Below, one piece after another: positions 1 to 6,569 of a stretch of 8,782 bases of DNA (position 1 is its first letter; every line of letters begins with the position of its first letter). Below the pieces are notes generated by a model, which saw only the letters and a program-made list of their open reading frames with translations, was not told the DNA's origin and ran no database searches. Where the stretch lies: the NCBI GenBank assembly GCA_937927685.1, contig CALBSC010000081.1:1-8782 (forward strand), in the 5' to 3' direction. This stretch comes from an uncultured Burkholderiales bacterium. Its GTDB lineage: Bacteria > Pseudomonadota > Gammaproteobacteria > Burkholderiales > Burkholderiaceae_C. A program made the position numbers and the translations under genes.

Positions 1-389
1 CGCTTGCTGAACTGCTTGCGACGGCGAGCAGAGTGCAAACCGACCTTTTTACGCTCAACTTCACGAGCGTCACGGGTCACGTAACCGGCTTGTGAGAGAA
101 CGGGCTTGAGGCTTGCATCGTAGTCGATCAAAGCACGTGTGATGCCGTGACGTACAGCACCCGCTTGACCAGATTCACCACCACCGTGCAAATTGACTTG
201 AATGTCAAAGAACTCAACGTGGTTGGTCAATACCAACGGTTGCTTAGAGATCATGATCGAGGTTTGACGACCGAAATACTCGGTGATGTCCTTGCCGTTG
301 ATCGTAATTTTGCCGGAGCCCTTCTTTATGAAGACTCTGGCGACACTGGACTTTCTACGTCCCGTGCCATTGTTCCATTCACCAATCAT
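1..389 (-). CDS. rpsI: 30S ribosomal protein S9 (3' end just outside the window)
   Basis: S9 sits in the head of the 30S subunit, and its basic C-terminal tail reaches the P-site tRNA. Reading the minus strand from ATG at 387-389 gives 129 residues beginning MIGEWNNGTGRRKSSVARVF. Family landmarks follow: GSGKITING (about 25-32), SEYFGRQTS (36-44), LHGGGESGQAGAVRHGITRAL (67-87), and the C-terminal LHSARRRKQFSK. Bases 1-2 are the first two bases of a CGN arginine codon, so the protein should end KR at residue 130, the usual length, with the stop just outside. The start is set by a strong Shine-Dalgarno, AAGGAG (396-401 on this strand), 6 nt upstream. That Shine-Dalgarno overlaps the rplM stop codon, which suggests coupled translation in the normal rplM-rpsI operon. 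Base composition is visibly less GC-rich than in the non-ribosomal genes here. Confidence 0.97.
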   Translation of the reverse strand, partial: MIGEWNNGTGRRKSSVARVFIKKGSGKITINGKDITEYFGRQTSIMISKQPLVLTNHVEFFDIQVNLHGGGESGQAGAVRHGITRALIDYDASLKPVLSQAGYVTRDAREVERKKVGLHSARRRKQFSK

Positions 390-399
390 CTGTGGCTCC

Positions 400-828
400 T
401 TAAATCGTTAACTCTTTGGGTTGCTGAGCGCTATGGGGATGCTCAGCACCGCCGTAGACCTTGAGCTTTTTGATCATGGCATAACCCAAGGGGCCTTTGG
501 GCAACATGCCCTTGACGGCTTTCTCGAGTGCACGACCAGGGTGCTTGGCTTGCATGTCGCGGAAGTTGGTTCCGTAAATGCCGCCAGGAAAACCTGAGTG
601 ACGGTAGTAGACTTTGTCGAGGGCTTTGTTGCCTGTGACACGAATCTTAGAGGCGTTGATGACAACAATGAAGTCGCCTGTATCGACGTGGGGCGTATAA
701 ATGGCCTTGTGTTTGCCGCGCAAACGGAGTGCAGCTTCGCTGGCAACACGTCCGAGCACCTTATCGGTGGCGTCAATCACAAACCACTCGTGCACCACGT
801 CAGCGGGTTTTGCGCTGAACGTAGACAT
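400..828 (-). CDS. rplM: 50S ribosomal protein L13
   Basis: L13 is an early-assembling protein of the large ribosomal subunit. From ATG at 826-828 the frame gives 142 residues, exactly the usual bacterial length. Recognisable segments are WFVIDATDKVLGRVAS (15-30), LRGKHKAIYTPHVDTGDFIV (about 35-54), YYRHSGFPGG and the C-terminal VYGGAEHPHSAQQPKEL. The frame stays open upstream for another 54 codons, but that extension has no family match. The ATG chosen has Shine-Dalgarno AAGGA (836-840) 7 nt upstream and begins MSTFSAKPADVVHEW, as in relatives. The TAA stop at 400-402 overlaps the ribosome-binding site of rpsI, which starts 10 bp beyond. In E. coli L13 represses this operon through the rplM leader; whether that holds here is not visible. 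Confidence 0.98.
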   Translation of the reverse strand: MSTFSAKPADVVHEWFVIDATDKVLGRVASEAALRLRGKHKAIYTPHVDTGDFIVVINASKIRVTGNKALDKVYYRHSGFPGGIYGTNFRDMQAKHPGRALEKAVKGMLPKGPLGYAMIKKLKVYGGAEHPHSAQQPKELTI

Positions 829-988
829 GGATATTTCCTTGAGTTGGTTTGGGCGGGCTCTTTTCCACGGTCGGCGTTCCTCTGATGGGAACCTCTTAGG
901 TGGGATGTATCTTTTCGCCGCGGAGCCACATGGCGCTGCGAAAGCCCTCCATTCTATTACAGACTGAGCCTGCAGTACCATCACCCCC
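829..988. promoter_or_regulatory. Divergent rplM / rlmJ control region
   Basis: These 160 bp separate two genes read away from each other, so both starts must be controlled here. The best -10-like hexamer for rplM is TAGAAT on the minus strand (951-956), five of six matches to TATAAT, but no good -35 lies at 17 bp (GGTACT). It would leave a leader of about 115-120 nt. On the plus strand TATTAC (955-960) overlaps it and could serve rlmJ, also without a good -35. Inside the rplM leader, 876-892 forms a short perfect stem (GTTCC, 7-nt loop, GGAAC), a possible but weak site for L13-type feedback. Promoter positions are guesses from hexamer matching; the existence of a divergent control region is secure. 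Confidence 0.45.
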
Positions 989-1903
989 ATGTTCAGTTAC
1001 CGTCACGCCTTCCACGCCGGCAACCACGCCGACGTGCTCAAACACCTGGTACTGGTCGCGGTGCTGCGCTACCTGACCGAAAAACCTGTGGCATTGATGG
1101 CTATCGACACCCATGCTGGCGCCGGTTTGTATAGGCTAGACAGTGAGTGGGCGCAAACTAGTGCCGAGGCGGCCGAAGGCTTGCAAAGACTGGTCGCCGC
1201 CTTGCCAGGGCTGCAAGATCAACCCACCCCCCTGCTTCAGGACTATTTGGATCTGGTGGCCGAGTTCAACCCGCGGGGGCAGTGGAACCGCTATCCTGGC
1301 TCCCCCTTTGTCATCAACCACTTCCTGCGCGAGCAAGACAAAATCAAGCTCTTTGAACTCCTGCCCAGCGATGCCAAGCTGCTGGAGCAGCACGTCGCGC
1401 AGCTGGATGCCGGGCGCCGCGTGGCGGTGTTGCGAGAAGACGGGTTCGACGGCCTGAAGAAATTCCTGCCCCCGCCCAGCCGCCGCGGCCTGGTGCTGAT
1501 AGACCCCAGCTACGAACTCAAGACCGACTACGCACGCGTGGCCGCCACCATCCAGGACAGCCTCAAACGCTTTCCCACCGGTACCTTCATGGTGTGGTAC
1601 CCAGTCATTGGCCGCCCCGAAGCGCATGACCTGCCCAAGCGCTTGCGCACCCTGACGCAACAAGCCGGCAAATCCTGGCTGCACGCCACCCTGACGGTCA
1701 AGTCAGGCAAGGCCTCCACCCTGCCCGTATCCCTGCAGGGCGACACCAAGTTGCCGCGTCCCGGCTTGCCGGCCAGTGGCATCTTCCTGATCAACCCGCC
1801 ATTCACCTTGGCCAAAACCTTGCGCCCGGCCCTGGAGCAATTGGTCCAGTTGCTGGGACAGGACCGGCACGCGGCCTGCCTGGTGGAAGCAGGCGGCAAC
1901 TGA
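989..1903 (+). CDS. rlmJ: 23S rRNA (adenine(2030)-N6)-methyltransferase RlmJ
   Basis: RlmJ (formerly YhiR) uses S-adenosylmethionine to methylate N6 of A2030 in 23S rRNA. The 304-residue product opens MFSYRHAFHAGNHADVLKH, almost identical to the E. coli N-terminus and retaining Tyr4, His6 and Lys18, reported as important there. The SAM-binding loop is DTHAGAG (40-46), RYPGSP is at 101-106, and the catalytic tetrapeptide is DPSY (172-175), where E. coli has DPPY. WYPVIGR (203-209) and ASGIFLINPP (262-271) complete the fold. The protein is about 20 residues longer than E. coli RlmJ, partly from an insert near 238-260 before the last conserved motif. The start fits the family exactly but has no visible Shine-Dalgarno (CATCACCCCC precedes it). 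It is divergent from rplM and probably monocistronic. Confidence 0.96.
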   Translation: MFSYRHAFHAGNHADVLKHLVLVAVLRYLTEKPVALMAIDTHAGAGLYRLDSEWAQTSAEAAEGLQRLVAALPGLQDQPTPLLQDYLDLVAEFNPRGQWNRYPGSPFVINHFLREQDKIKLFELLPSDAKLLEQHVAQLDAGRRVAVLREDGFDGLKKFLPPPSRRGLVLIDPSYELKTDYARVAATIQDSLKRFPTGTFMVWYPVIGRPEAHDLPKRLRTLTQQAGKSWLHATLTVKSGKASTLPVSLQGDTKLPRPGLPASGIFLINPPFTLAKTLRPALEQLVQLLGQDRHAACLVEAGGN

Positions 1904-1928
1904 TCCCTCTCCTGGCAGGGATTTCGTC
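1903..1928 (+). terminator. Possible weak intrinsic terminator after rlmJ
   Basis: ATCCCT (1903-1908) and AGGGAT (1917-1922) form a perfect 6-bp stem with an 8-nt loop, starting at the last base of the rlmJ stop codon and followed by TTCGTC. The stem is short and the T tract is poor, so it may only attenuate or do nothing. Its position directly after the stop is the main support. Confidence 0.35.
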
Positions 1929-2012
1929 CCACCACTGCGCCACACGCATCCGCCTCTGACCGTGTCCTTCGTGCGGCGAGGCGTCGACAGGGGCGGCCCA
2001 GGGACAGGGACA

Positions 2013-2047
2013 GCGACAGCGGTTCCCTGCGCTGGCACAATCCGCCC
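2013..2047 (+). promoter_or_regulatory. Candidate promoter for the molybdopterin oxidoreductase, possibly leaderless
   Basis: GCGACA (2013-2018) and CACAAT (2036-2041) are spaced by exactly 17 bp, and each matches the sigma-70 consensus at four of six positions. Only six bases (2042-2047) separate the -10-like hexamer from the ATG at 2048, so transcription would start at or very near the A of the ATG. That agrees with the absence of any Shine-Dalgarno. The upstream part lies in a short degenerate run of GGGACA/GCGACA units (2001-2018), which lowers confidence in the -35. Confidence 0.35.
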
Positions 2048-4114
2048 ATGACGCACCCCACCCCGACCGAACGCCAGGTCCTGGGCGCCTGCCCGCACGA
2101 CTGCCCCGACACCTGCTCGTTGGTCACCACCGTGCACAACGGCGTCGCGGTACGCGTGCAGGGCAACCCGGACCATCCCCACACGGCGGGCGTGCTGTGC
2201 ACCAAGGTGTCCCGCTACACCGAGCGCACTTACCACCCTGAACGGTTGTTGCACCCCCTGCGCCGCGTGGGCCCCAAAGGTCCGGGCGCGCAGTTTGAAC
2301 CCGTCAGTTGGGATGAAGCCTTGCAAGACATCGCCCAGCGCCTGGGCGAGATCGCGGCGGTGGATCCTGAAGCCATCCTGCCCTACAGCTACGCCGGCAC
2401 CATGGGGCAAGTACAAGGTGAATCGATGGCGGCGCGATTTTTCCACCGCCTGGGCGCCTCGCGCCTGGACCGCACCATTTGCGCCAGCGCCGGCGCCGAG
2501 GCCTTGTTGCACACCGTCGGCGGCAAGCTGGGCATGAAGATGGAGTGGTTCGCCGAGGCAAAACTGATCCTCATCTGGGGCAGCAACTCGATTGGCAGCA
2601 ACCTGCATTTCTGGCGCCTGGCGCAGCAGGCCAAACGCAACGGCGCCAAGCTGGTCTGCATTGACCCGCGACGCACTGAGACCGCCGACAAGTGCGACGA
2701 GCACCTGGCACTGCGGCCAGGCACGGATGCCGCGCTTGCCCTGGCGTTGATGCACGAGTTGATCGTCCATGACTGGCTGGACCACGACTACCTGGCGCGC
2801 CACACGCTGGGCTGGCCTGAACTCAAAGCCCGGGCACTGACATGGCCTCCCGAACGCGCTGCCCAGGTCTGCGGTCTCGACGCACAAGCCATCGAGCGCC
2901 TAGCGCGCGACTACGGCACCACACAACCCGCAGCCATCCGCCTGAACTACGGCGTGCAGCGAGCACGCGGCGGCGGCAATGCCGTGCGTGCCATCGCCTG
3001 CCTGCCCGCCTTGACCGGCGCCTGGCGGCACCGTGCGGGGGGCATGCTGCTCAGCAACTCGGGACATCTGCGCTTCAACACGGCGGCTCTGCAACGCCCG
3101 GATCTGCTGGGCGCACGCCGTCCGCGTGTCCTCAACATGAGCACCATCGGCGACCACCTGGCCCCGAACGCACCCCATGCACCGGTGCGCGCACTGGTGG
3201 TCTACAACAGCAACCCGGTGGCCGTTGCGCCCGACTCCGCGCGTGTGGCGGCCGGCTTTGCCCGCGACGACCTGTTCACTGTGGTGCTGGAGCACTTTCG
3301 CACCGACACCGCCGACTATGCCGACTATCTGCTGCCCGCCACCACCCAGCTCGAGCACTGGGACGTGCACGGCACTTATGGCCATACCGATGTGGTACTG
3401 AACCGGCCCGCCATTGCCCCGCTGGGCCAGGCGCGCACCAACACCGACATCTTCCGTGCGCTGGCGCGCCACCTGGGGTTTGATGACCCCTGCTTTACCG
3501 ACGATGATGAGCACCTGTGCCGTCAGGCGTTGAAGCAACCGGATGGCCATGAGTTTGTGCCCTTCGCCACCCTGACCGCACAAGGCTTTGCCAGCATTCC
3601 CGGTCCCGAGGCGCCGTTTGCCGACGGACAATTCCCCACACCCTCAGGGCGTTGCGAATTCATGAGCGAGCGCCTCGAAGCGCTGGGACTGGATGGCTTG
3701 CCGGACTACCTGCCCAATTACGAGTCTCCGACGCCGGACGCCGCCTACCCCCTGGCCATGATCTCGCCCCCCGCACGCCACTTCCTCAACTCGACCTTCG
3801 TCAACGTGACCAGCCTGCGCGATGTCGAAGGTGAACCCCTGGTGGAGATTCATCCGCAGGACGCGCAGGCCCGAGGTGTGCGGGATGGCCAGACCGTGGC
3901 GGTGTTCAATGCCCGCGGGCGTCATGTGTGCCGAGCACGCATCACCGACCGCACCCGCCCGGGCGTGGTGGTGGGCCTGGGCATCTGGTGGCGCCGTCAT
4001 GGGCTCAACGGCACCAATGTGAACGAACTCACCAGCCAGGCCCTGACGGACCTGGGGCGCGCGCCCACCTTCTACGACTGTGCCGTGCAAGTGACGGGCA
4101 TGCCACCCGAGTGA
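2048..4114 (+). CDS. Molybdopterin-dependent oxidoreductase, DMSO reductase superfamily (single subunit, [4Fe-4S])
   Basis: This 688-residue protein belongs to the bis-molybdopterin (DMSO reductase) superfamily; its substrate cannot be told from sequence. The N-terminus carries a [4Fe-4S] ligand set Cys15, Cys19, Cys23 and Cys51 (ACPHDCPDTC, then GVLCTKV). SWDEAL (88-92 region) begins the cofactor-binding fold. Cys145 in DRTICASAGAEA falls where NapA has its Mo-ligand cysteine and FdhF its selenocysteine, so a Mo-Cys centre is inferred. LILIWGSNSIGSN (173-185) is a pterin-binding segment. The C-terminal dinucleotide-binding barrel starts near 565 (PLAMISPPARHFLNSTF) and contains EIHPQDAQARGV and GLNGTNVNELTSQALTD. 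No Tat signal precedes the first cysteine, so the enzyme should be cytoplasmic. No electron-transfer or membrane subunit adjoins it. The ATG lacks a Shine-Dalgarno but places the Cys motif at the usual distance. Confidence 0.93.
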   Translation: MTHPTPTERQVLGACPHDCPDTCSLVTTVHNGVAVRVQGNPDHPHTAGVLCTKVSRYTERTYHPERLLHPLRRVGPKGPGAQFEPVSWDEALQDIAQRLGEIAAVDPEAILPYSYAGTMGQVQGESMAARFFHRLGASRLDRTICASAGAEALLHTVGGKLGMKMEWFAEAKLILIWGSNSIGSNLHFWRLAQQAKRNGAKLVCIDPRRTETADKCDEHLALRPGTDAALALALMHELIVHDWLDHDYLARHTLGWPELKARALTWPPERAAQVCGLDAQAIERLARDYGTTQPAAIRLNYGVQRARGGGNAVRAIACLPALTGAWRHRAGGMLLSNSGHLRFNTAALQRPDLLGARRPRVLNMSTIGDHLAPNAPHAPVRALVVYNSNPVAVAPDSARVAAGFARDDLFTVVLEHFRTDTADYADYLLPATTQLEHWDVHGTYGHTDVVLNRPAIAPLGQARTNTDIFRALARHLGFDDPCFTDDDEHLCRQALKQPDGHEFVPFATLTAQGFASIPGPEAPFADGQFPTPSGRCEFMSERLEALGLDGLPDYLPNYESPTPDAAYPLAMISPPARHFLNSTFVNVTSLRDVEGEPLVEIHPQDAQARGVRDGQTVAVFNARGRHVCRARITDRTRPGVVVGLGIWWRRHGLNGTNVNELTSQALTDLGRAPTFYDCAVQVTGMPPE

Positions 4115-4139
4115 CGGACCCCGCACTTTGGGTTAGAGT
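4111..4139 (+). promoter_or_regulatory. Candidate sigma-70 promoter of the TetR-TPR-coaX cluster
   Basis: GTGACG (4111-4116) and TAGAGT (4134-4139) are 17 bp apart, each with four of six consensus matches. The -35 overlaps the TGA (4112-4114) of the molybdoenzyme gene. Transcription would begin near 4146, leaving a leader of roughly 35-40 nt. No palindrome typical of a TetR operator is evident between 4115 and 4183, so autoregulation is not supported by what can be seen. Confidence 0.35.
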
Positions 4140-4183
4140 CGGCTCACAGGGCCATCCCCCAGACCCCCACGAGACGAACCACC

Positions 4184-4873
4184 ATGGCGAAAAAGGCGCC
4201 CCGACGCACCGCAGAGCGGATCCTTGAGGTCTCGCTGGCGCTGTTCAATCGATTTGGTGAGCCCAACGTCTCCACCACGCTGATCGCCGCCGAGTTGCGC
4301 ATCAGCCCGGGCAACCTGTACTACCACTACCCGGCCAAAGACGAGTTGATCAACTCGCTCTACGAGCGTTACCAGAAAGCGCTGCTCCCCCTCTTGAGTG
4401 CCGCGCCCGAGGTCCGCGATGTGGAGGATGCCTGGTTCTTCATGCACAGCCTGTTCGAGCGTGTGTGGGAACACCGGTTTTTGTACCGTGACCTGGGCGA
4501 CTTGCTCACCCGCAACCGTCGCCTGGAAACCGATATCCAGGCCGTGCTGGAACTCAAGCGGCAAGCCTTCCGGGCCGTGCTGGCCCACCTGGAGCACACG
4601 GGCGCCCTGTCCATCGACCCGGAGGAAAGCGATCTGTGTGCCACCCAGATGGTGGTGATGCTCACCTGGTGGCTCAGCTACGAGTACGCCCGCGATCCAC
4701 GCCATGCCCTGGAGGATGCGCAGGCCCAAAGCGCCTTGCTGCGCGGTGCGCGTCATGTGCTCGGGCTGATCCTGCCTTACCTCCATGCCGAGCCGCGCGA
4801 GCATCTGCGCGTGCTGTTGCAGGCTTACCAGGACCCCGTCCCTGACACAGCGGCACCAGCCGAATCTGCATGA
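4184..4873 (+). CDS. TetR/AcrR-family transcriptional regulator
   Basis: This is a 229-residue DNA-binding regulator. The basic N-terminus (MAKKAPRRTAERIL) leads into a TetR helix-turn-helix: TTLIAAELRISPGNLYYHY (31-49), followed by the typical PAKDELI (50-56). Residues from about 80 to 205 form the mostly helical ligand-binding and dimerisation domain, rich in Trp, Phe and Leu (WFFMHSLFERVWEHRFLYRD), which points to an apolar ligand but does not identify it. The length is ordinary for the family. A weak purine-rich GAGACGA sits upstream of the ATG. The stop TGA (4871-4873) overlaps the next gene's ATG, so it is probably co-transcribed with the TPR gene and coaX. It could regulate this operon, the molybdoenzyme upstream, or distant genes; the sequence does not decide. 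Confidence 0.93.
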   Translation: MAKKAPRRTAERILEVSLALFNRFGEPNVSTTLIAAELRISPGNLYYHYPAKDELINSLYERYQKALLPLLSAAPEVRDVEDAWFFMHSLFERVWEHRFLYRDLGDLLTRNRRLETDIQAVLELKRQAFRAVLAHLEHTGALSIDPEESDLCATQMVVMLTWWLSYEYARDPRHALEDAQAQSALLRGARHVLGLILPYLHAEPREHLRVLLQAYQDPVPDTAAPAESA

Positions 4874-5646
4874 ACCACTGGGCCGCCTTCTCGCCCCCGG
4901 TTTCGCTCACCCCGGAGCAGGTGCGAACCCACTGGCCCAGGCTGCATGGTGGCGATGCCGAGCCCCTGCCCGACTCGGACGACTTGCTGCAGGTGTGGAC
5001 GCTCTACCACCGGGGTGATTTTGAAAGCGCTTACCACTCGGGCCTGGCCTTGTCCCAGCGACAGGAGCCTGCCGGCCTGACCGTTGCCGTTCGCGCCCTG
5101 AGCATCTATGCCACTTACCTGGAACCGCGCTCGGTGCAACGCGAGCAACTGCTCGAACAGGCGCAGGCACTGGCCGACCAACACACGGCGGCTCACCCCG
5201 ACAACCCCAATGCCTGGTACCTGCTGGCGTACTCGCTGGGTCGCCACGCCCAGTCCTTGAGCGTGGCCAAGTCGCTGGCGCGGGGTCTGGGACAGCGCAC
5301 GCGTGAGGCCTTGGACCGAACCCTGCGCCTCAACCCACGGCATGCCGACGCCCACCTGGCTTTGGCCACGTTCAATGCCGAGGTCATCGACAAGGTGGGC
5401 GAAGTGGTGGGGGCTGTGACCTACGGTACCAGCAAGTCCAGCGCGCTGGCGCTTTATGATCGCGCCGCGGAACTCAATCCGGGTTCGTTGGTGGGCATGC
5501 TCGAGACGGCACGAGGCCTCATGATGCTTGACCCTCAACACCACCAAGCCCGGGCCGAGCGCCTGTACCAGCAACTGCGCATGGCGAGCACCCTCGATGC
5601 CCTGGAGGCCTTGGTGGTGGGACTGGCCAACGCCACGGATGATTGA
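4870..5646 (+). CDS. Tetratricopeptide-repeat protein of unknown function
   Basis: I do not recognise a specific gene. The 258-residue product has no signal peptide or membrane segment and should be cytoplasmic. It is largely helical with TPR-like units: one around 112-127 (DNPNAWYLLAYSLGR), a clear one at about 143-172 ending in the typical LRLNPRHADAHLALATFNAE, and another at about 188-220 (ALALYDRAAELNPGS). The unit before the second repeat (KSLARGLGQRTREALDR) and the insert EVVGAVTYGTSKSSA recall TPR proteins of the eukaryotic RMDN type, a loose resemblance only. TPR arrays usually bind partner proteins. The ATG overlaps the TetR stop by 4 bp (ATGA), with no separate Shine-Dalgarno, so translational coupling is likely. 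coaX follows after 3 bp. Confidence 0.82.
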   Translation: MNHWAAFSPPVSLTPEQVRTHWPRLHGGDAEPLPDSDDLLQVWTLYHRGDFESAYHSGLALSQRQEPAGLTVAVRALSIYATYLEPRSVQREQLLEQAQALADQHTAAHPDNPNAWYLLAYSLGRHAQSLSVAKSLARGLGQRTREALDRTLRLNPRHADAHLALATFNAEVIDKVGEVVGAVTYGTSKSSALALYDRAAELNPGSLVGMLETARGLMMLDPQHHQARAERLYQQLRMASTLDALEALVVGLANATDD

Positions 5647-5649
5647 ACC

Positions 5650-6432
5650 ATGACCTTACTTGCACTCGATGTTGGCAACACCCGCCTGAAGTGGGCGCTG
5701 TATGACCGCGCCCACGCCGGGGCTCGCCTGCTCCAGCACGGCGCTGTATTCCTGGAGAACATCGACCACCTGGCCGAACGCGAGTGGGCCACCCTGGACG
5801 CCCCCCAGAACATGCTGGGCTGCGTGGTCGCGGGCGAGGCCATTCGCCGCCGGGTGGAAGAGCAAATGGAGTTGTGGGACGTGACGCCCCGTTGGGTCGT
5901 GCCCAGCGCTGCAGAGGCGGGTCTCTCCAACGGCTACGACCACCCGACCCGCCTGGGGGCCGACCGCTGGATCGCCATGATCGGCGCCCTGGCGCGCATG
6001 CACAGGCAGACTGCCGGTGCGCCACCGCGCCCGATGGTGGTGGTGATGGTCGGCACCGCGGTGACGGTGGAGGCCGTGGATGCCGAGGGTCACTTCCTGG
6101 GGGGCATCATCTTGCCGGGACACGGCATCATGCTGCGTGCCCTGGAGTCAGGCACAGCGGGGTTGCGAGTGCCCACCGGTGATGTGCGGCCCTTCCCCAC
6201 CAACACCAGCGACGCGCTGACCAGTGGTGGCACGTATGCGATTGCCGGCGCGGTCGAGCGCATGGTCATGCACGTGCGCGAGCACTGCGGACATGAGCCC
6301 TTGTGCTACATGACCGGCGGTGCGGGCTGGAAAATGGCGCCCAGCATGTCAACGCCGATTGAGTTGGTCGAGTCCCTCATCTTTGACGGCTTGCTGGAAG
6401 TCGCCTCGCGTCGCTATGCGGCGGCGCCCTGA
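5650..6432 (+). CDS. coaX: Type III pantothenate kinase
   Basis: CoaX phosphorylates pantothenate with ATP, the first committed step of coenzyme A synthesis. The 260 residues match the family length. Phosphate-binding motif 1 is LALDVGNTRLKW (4-15). NGYDHPTRLGADRW (94-107) carries the pantothenate-binding region and the catalytic Asp105. VGTAVTVE (134-141) is the second ATP motif, LGGIILPG is at 150-157, FPTNTSDALTSG at 182-193, and MTGGAG at 221-226. The acidic residues usually bracketing the GTAxT motif are changed: Met133 where many homologues have Asp, and Glu141 instead of Asp. As far as I recall this is common in betaproteobacterial CoaX. The gene starts 3 bp after the TPR gene with only a weak GGA upstream, so it relies on the same transcript. 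In many Burkholderiales the upstream neighbour is birA; here it is the TPR gene. Confidence 0.96.
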   Translation: MTLLALDVGNTRLKWALYDRAHAGARLLQHGAVFLENIDHLAEREWATLDAPQNMLGCVVAGEAIRRRVEEQMELWDVTPRWVVPSAAEAGLSNGYDHPTRLGADRWIAMIGALARMHRQTAGAPPRPMVVVMVGTAVTVEAVDAEGHFLGGIILPGHGIMLRALESGTAGLRVPTGDVRPFPTNTSDALTSGGTYAIAGAVERMVMHVREHCGHEPLCYMTGGAGWKMAPSMSTPIELVESLIFDGLLEVASRRYAAAP

Positions 6433-6473
6433 CGGCCGCCCTGACGGCCGACCTGACTGACGCACTGACCCGC
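6426..6473 (+). repeat. 12-bp tandem repeat across the coaX stop codon, four in-frame TGA codons
   Basis: GCCCTGACGGCC occurs twice exactly (6426-6437 and 6438-6449), followed by two degenerate units, GACCTGACTGAC (6450-6461) and GCACTGACCCGC (6462-6473). All four share CTGAC in register. The first unit contains the coaX stop (6430-6432). Because the period is a multiple of three, each unit repeats a TGA in the coaX frame at 6442, 6454 and 6466. The pattern looks like local slippage duplication of the gene end. Confidence 0.85.
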
Positions 6474-6569
6474 ACCGTCTGGAACGCTGCGGGCCGTGCC
6501 GGCAGGGTTGCCGTCCCACCACGAAACGCGCGACCCGGCGCTCGTTGAAGGGTTGCGCAACGGGCGCAG
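6433..6569. other. Convergent intergenic spacer between coaX and the rhodanese gene
   Basis: Two genes face each other across 137 bp. Beyond the tandem repeat, the only clear structure is a perfect 10-bp palindrome GTTGCGCAAC (6552-6561) close to the rhodanese stop. It lacks a T tract in either direction, so I do not call it a terminator. No open frame with coding character is seen here. Confidence 0.6.

Noticed and set aside
829..990. N-terminal extension of L13 by 54 residues
   Set aside because: The extension has no family counterpart, and the internal ATG has the right Shine-Dalgarno and gives the usual 142 residues.
1951..1983. CGCCTC / GAGGCG inverted repeat in the rlmJ-molybdoenzyme spacer
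   Set aside because: Six-base arms 21 bp apart in GC-rich DNA are easily explained by chance.
1703..2887. Long open frame (394 codons) on the minus strand across the end of rlmJ and the start of the molybdoenzyme gene
   Set aside because: It is antisense to two genes with clear family matches and spans the spacer between them. The translation shows no recognisable domain. Such frames are expected opposite GC-rich coding sequence.
2900..3631. Minus-strand open frame inside the molybdoenzyme gene
   Set aside because: Entirely antisense to a well-supported gene, with low-complexity Val/Gly/Ala-rich translation and no ribosome-binding site or motif.
4825..5574. Minus-strand open frame of 249 codons opposite the TPR gene
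   Set aside because: The plus-strand reading has TPR motifs and perfect operon spacing; the antisense product matches nothing recognisable.
6552..6561. GTTGCGCAAC palindrome as a terminator for the rhodanese gene or coaX
   Set aside because: It is only 10 bp with no loop and no T tract on either strand, so it is reported only as a palindrome.
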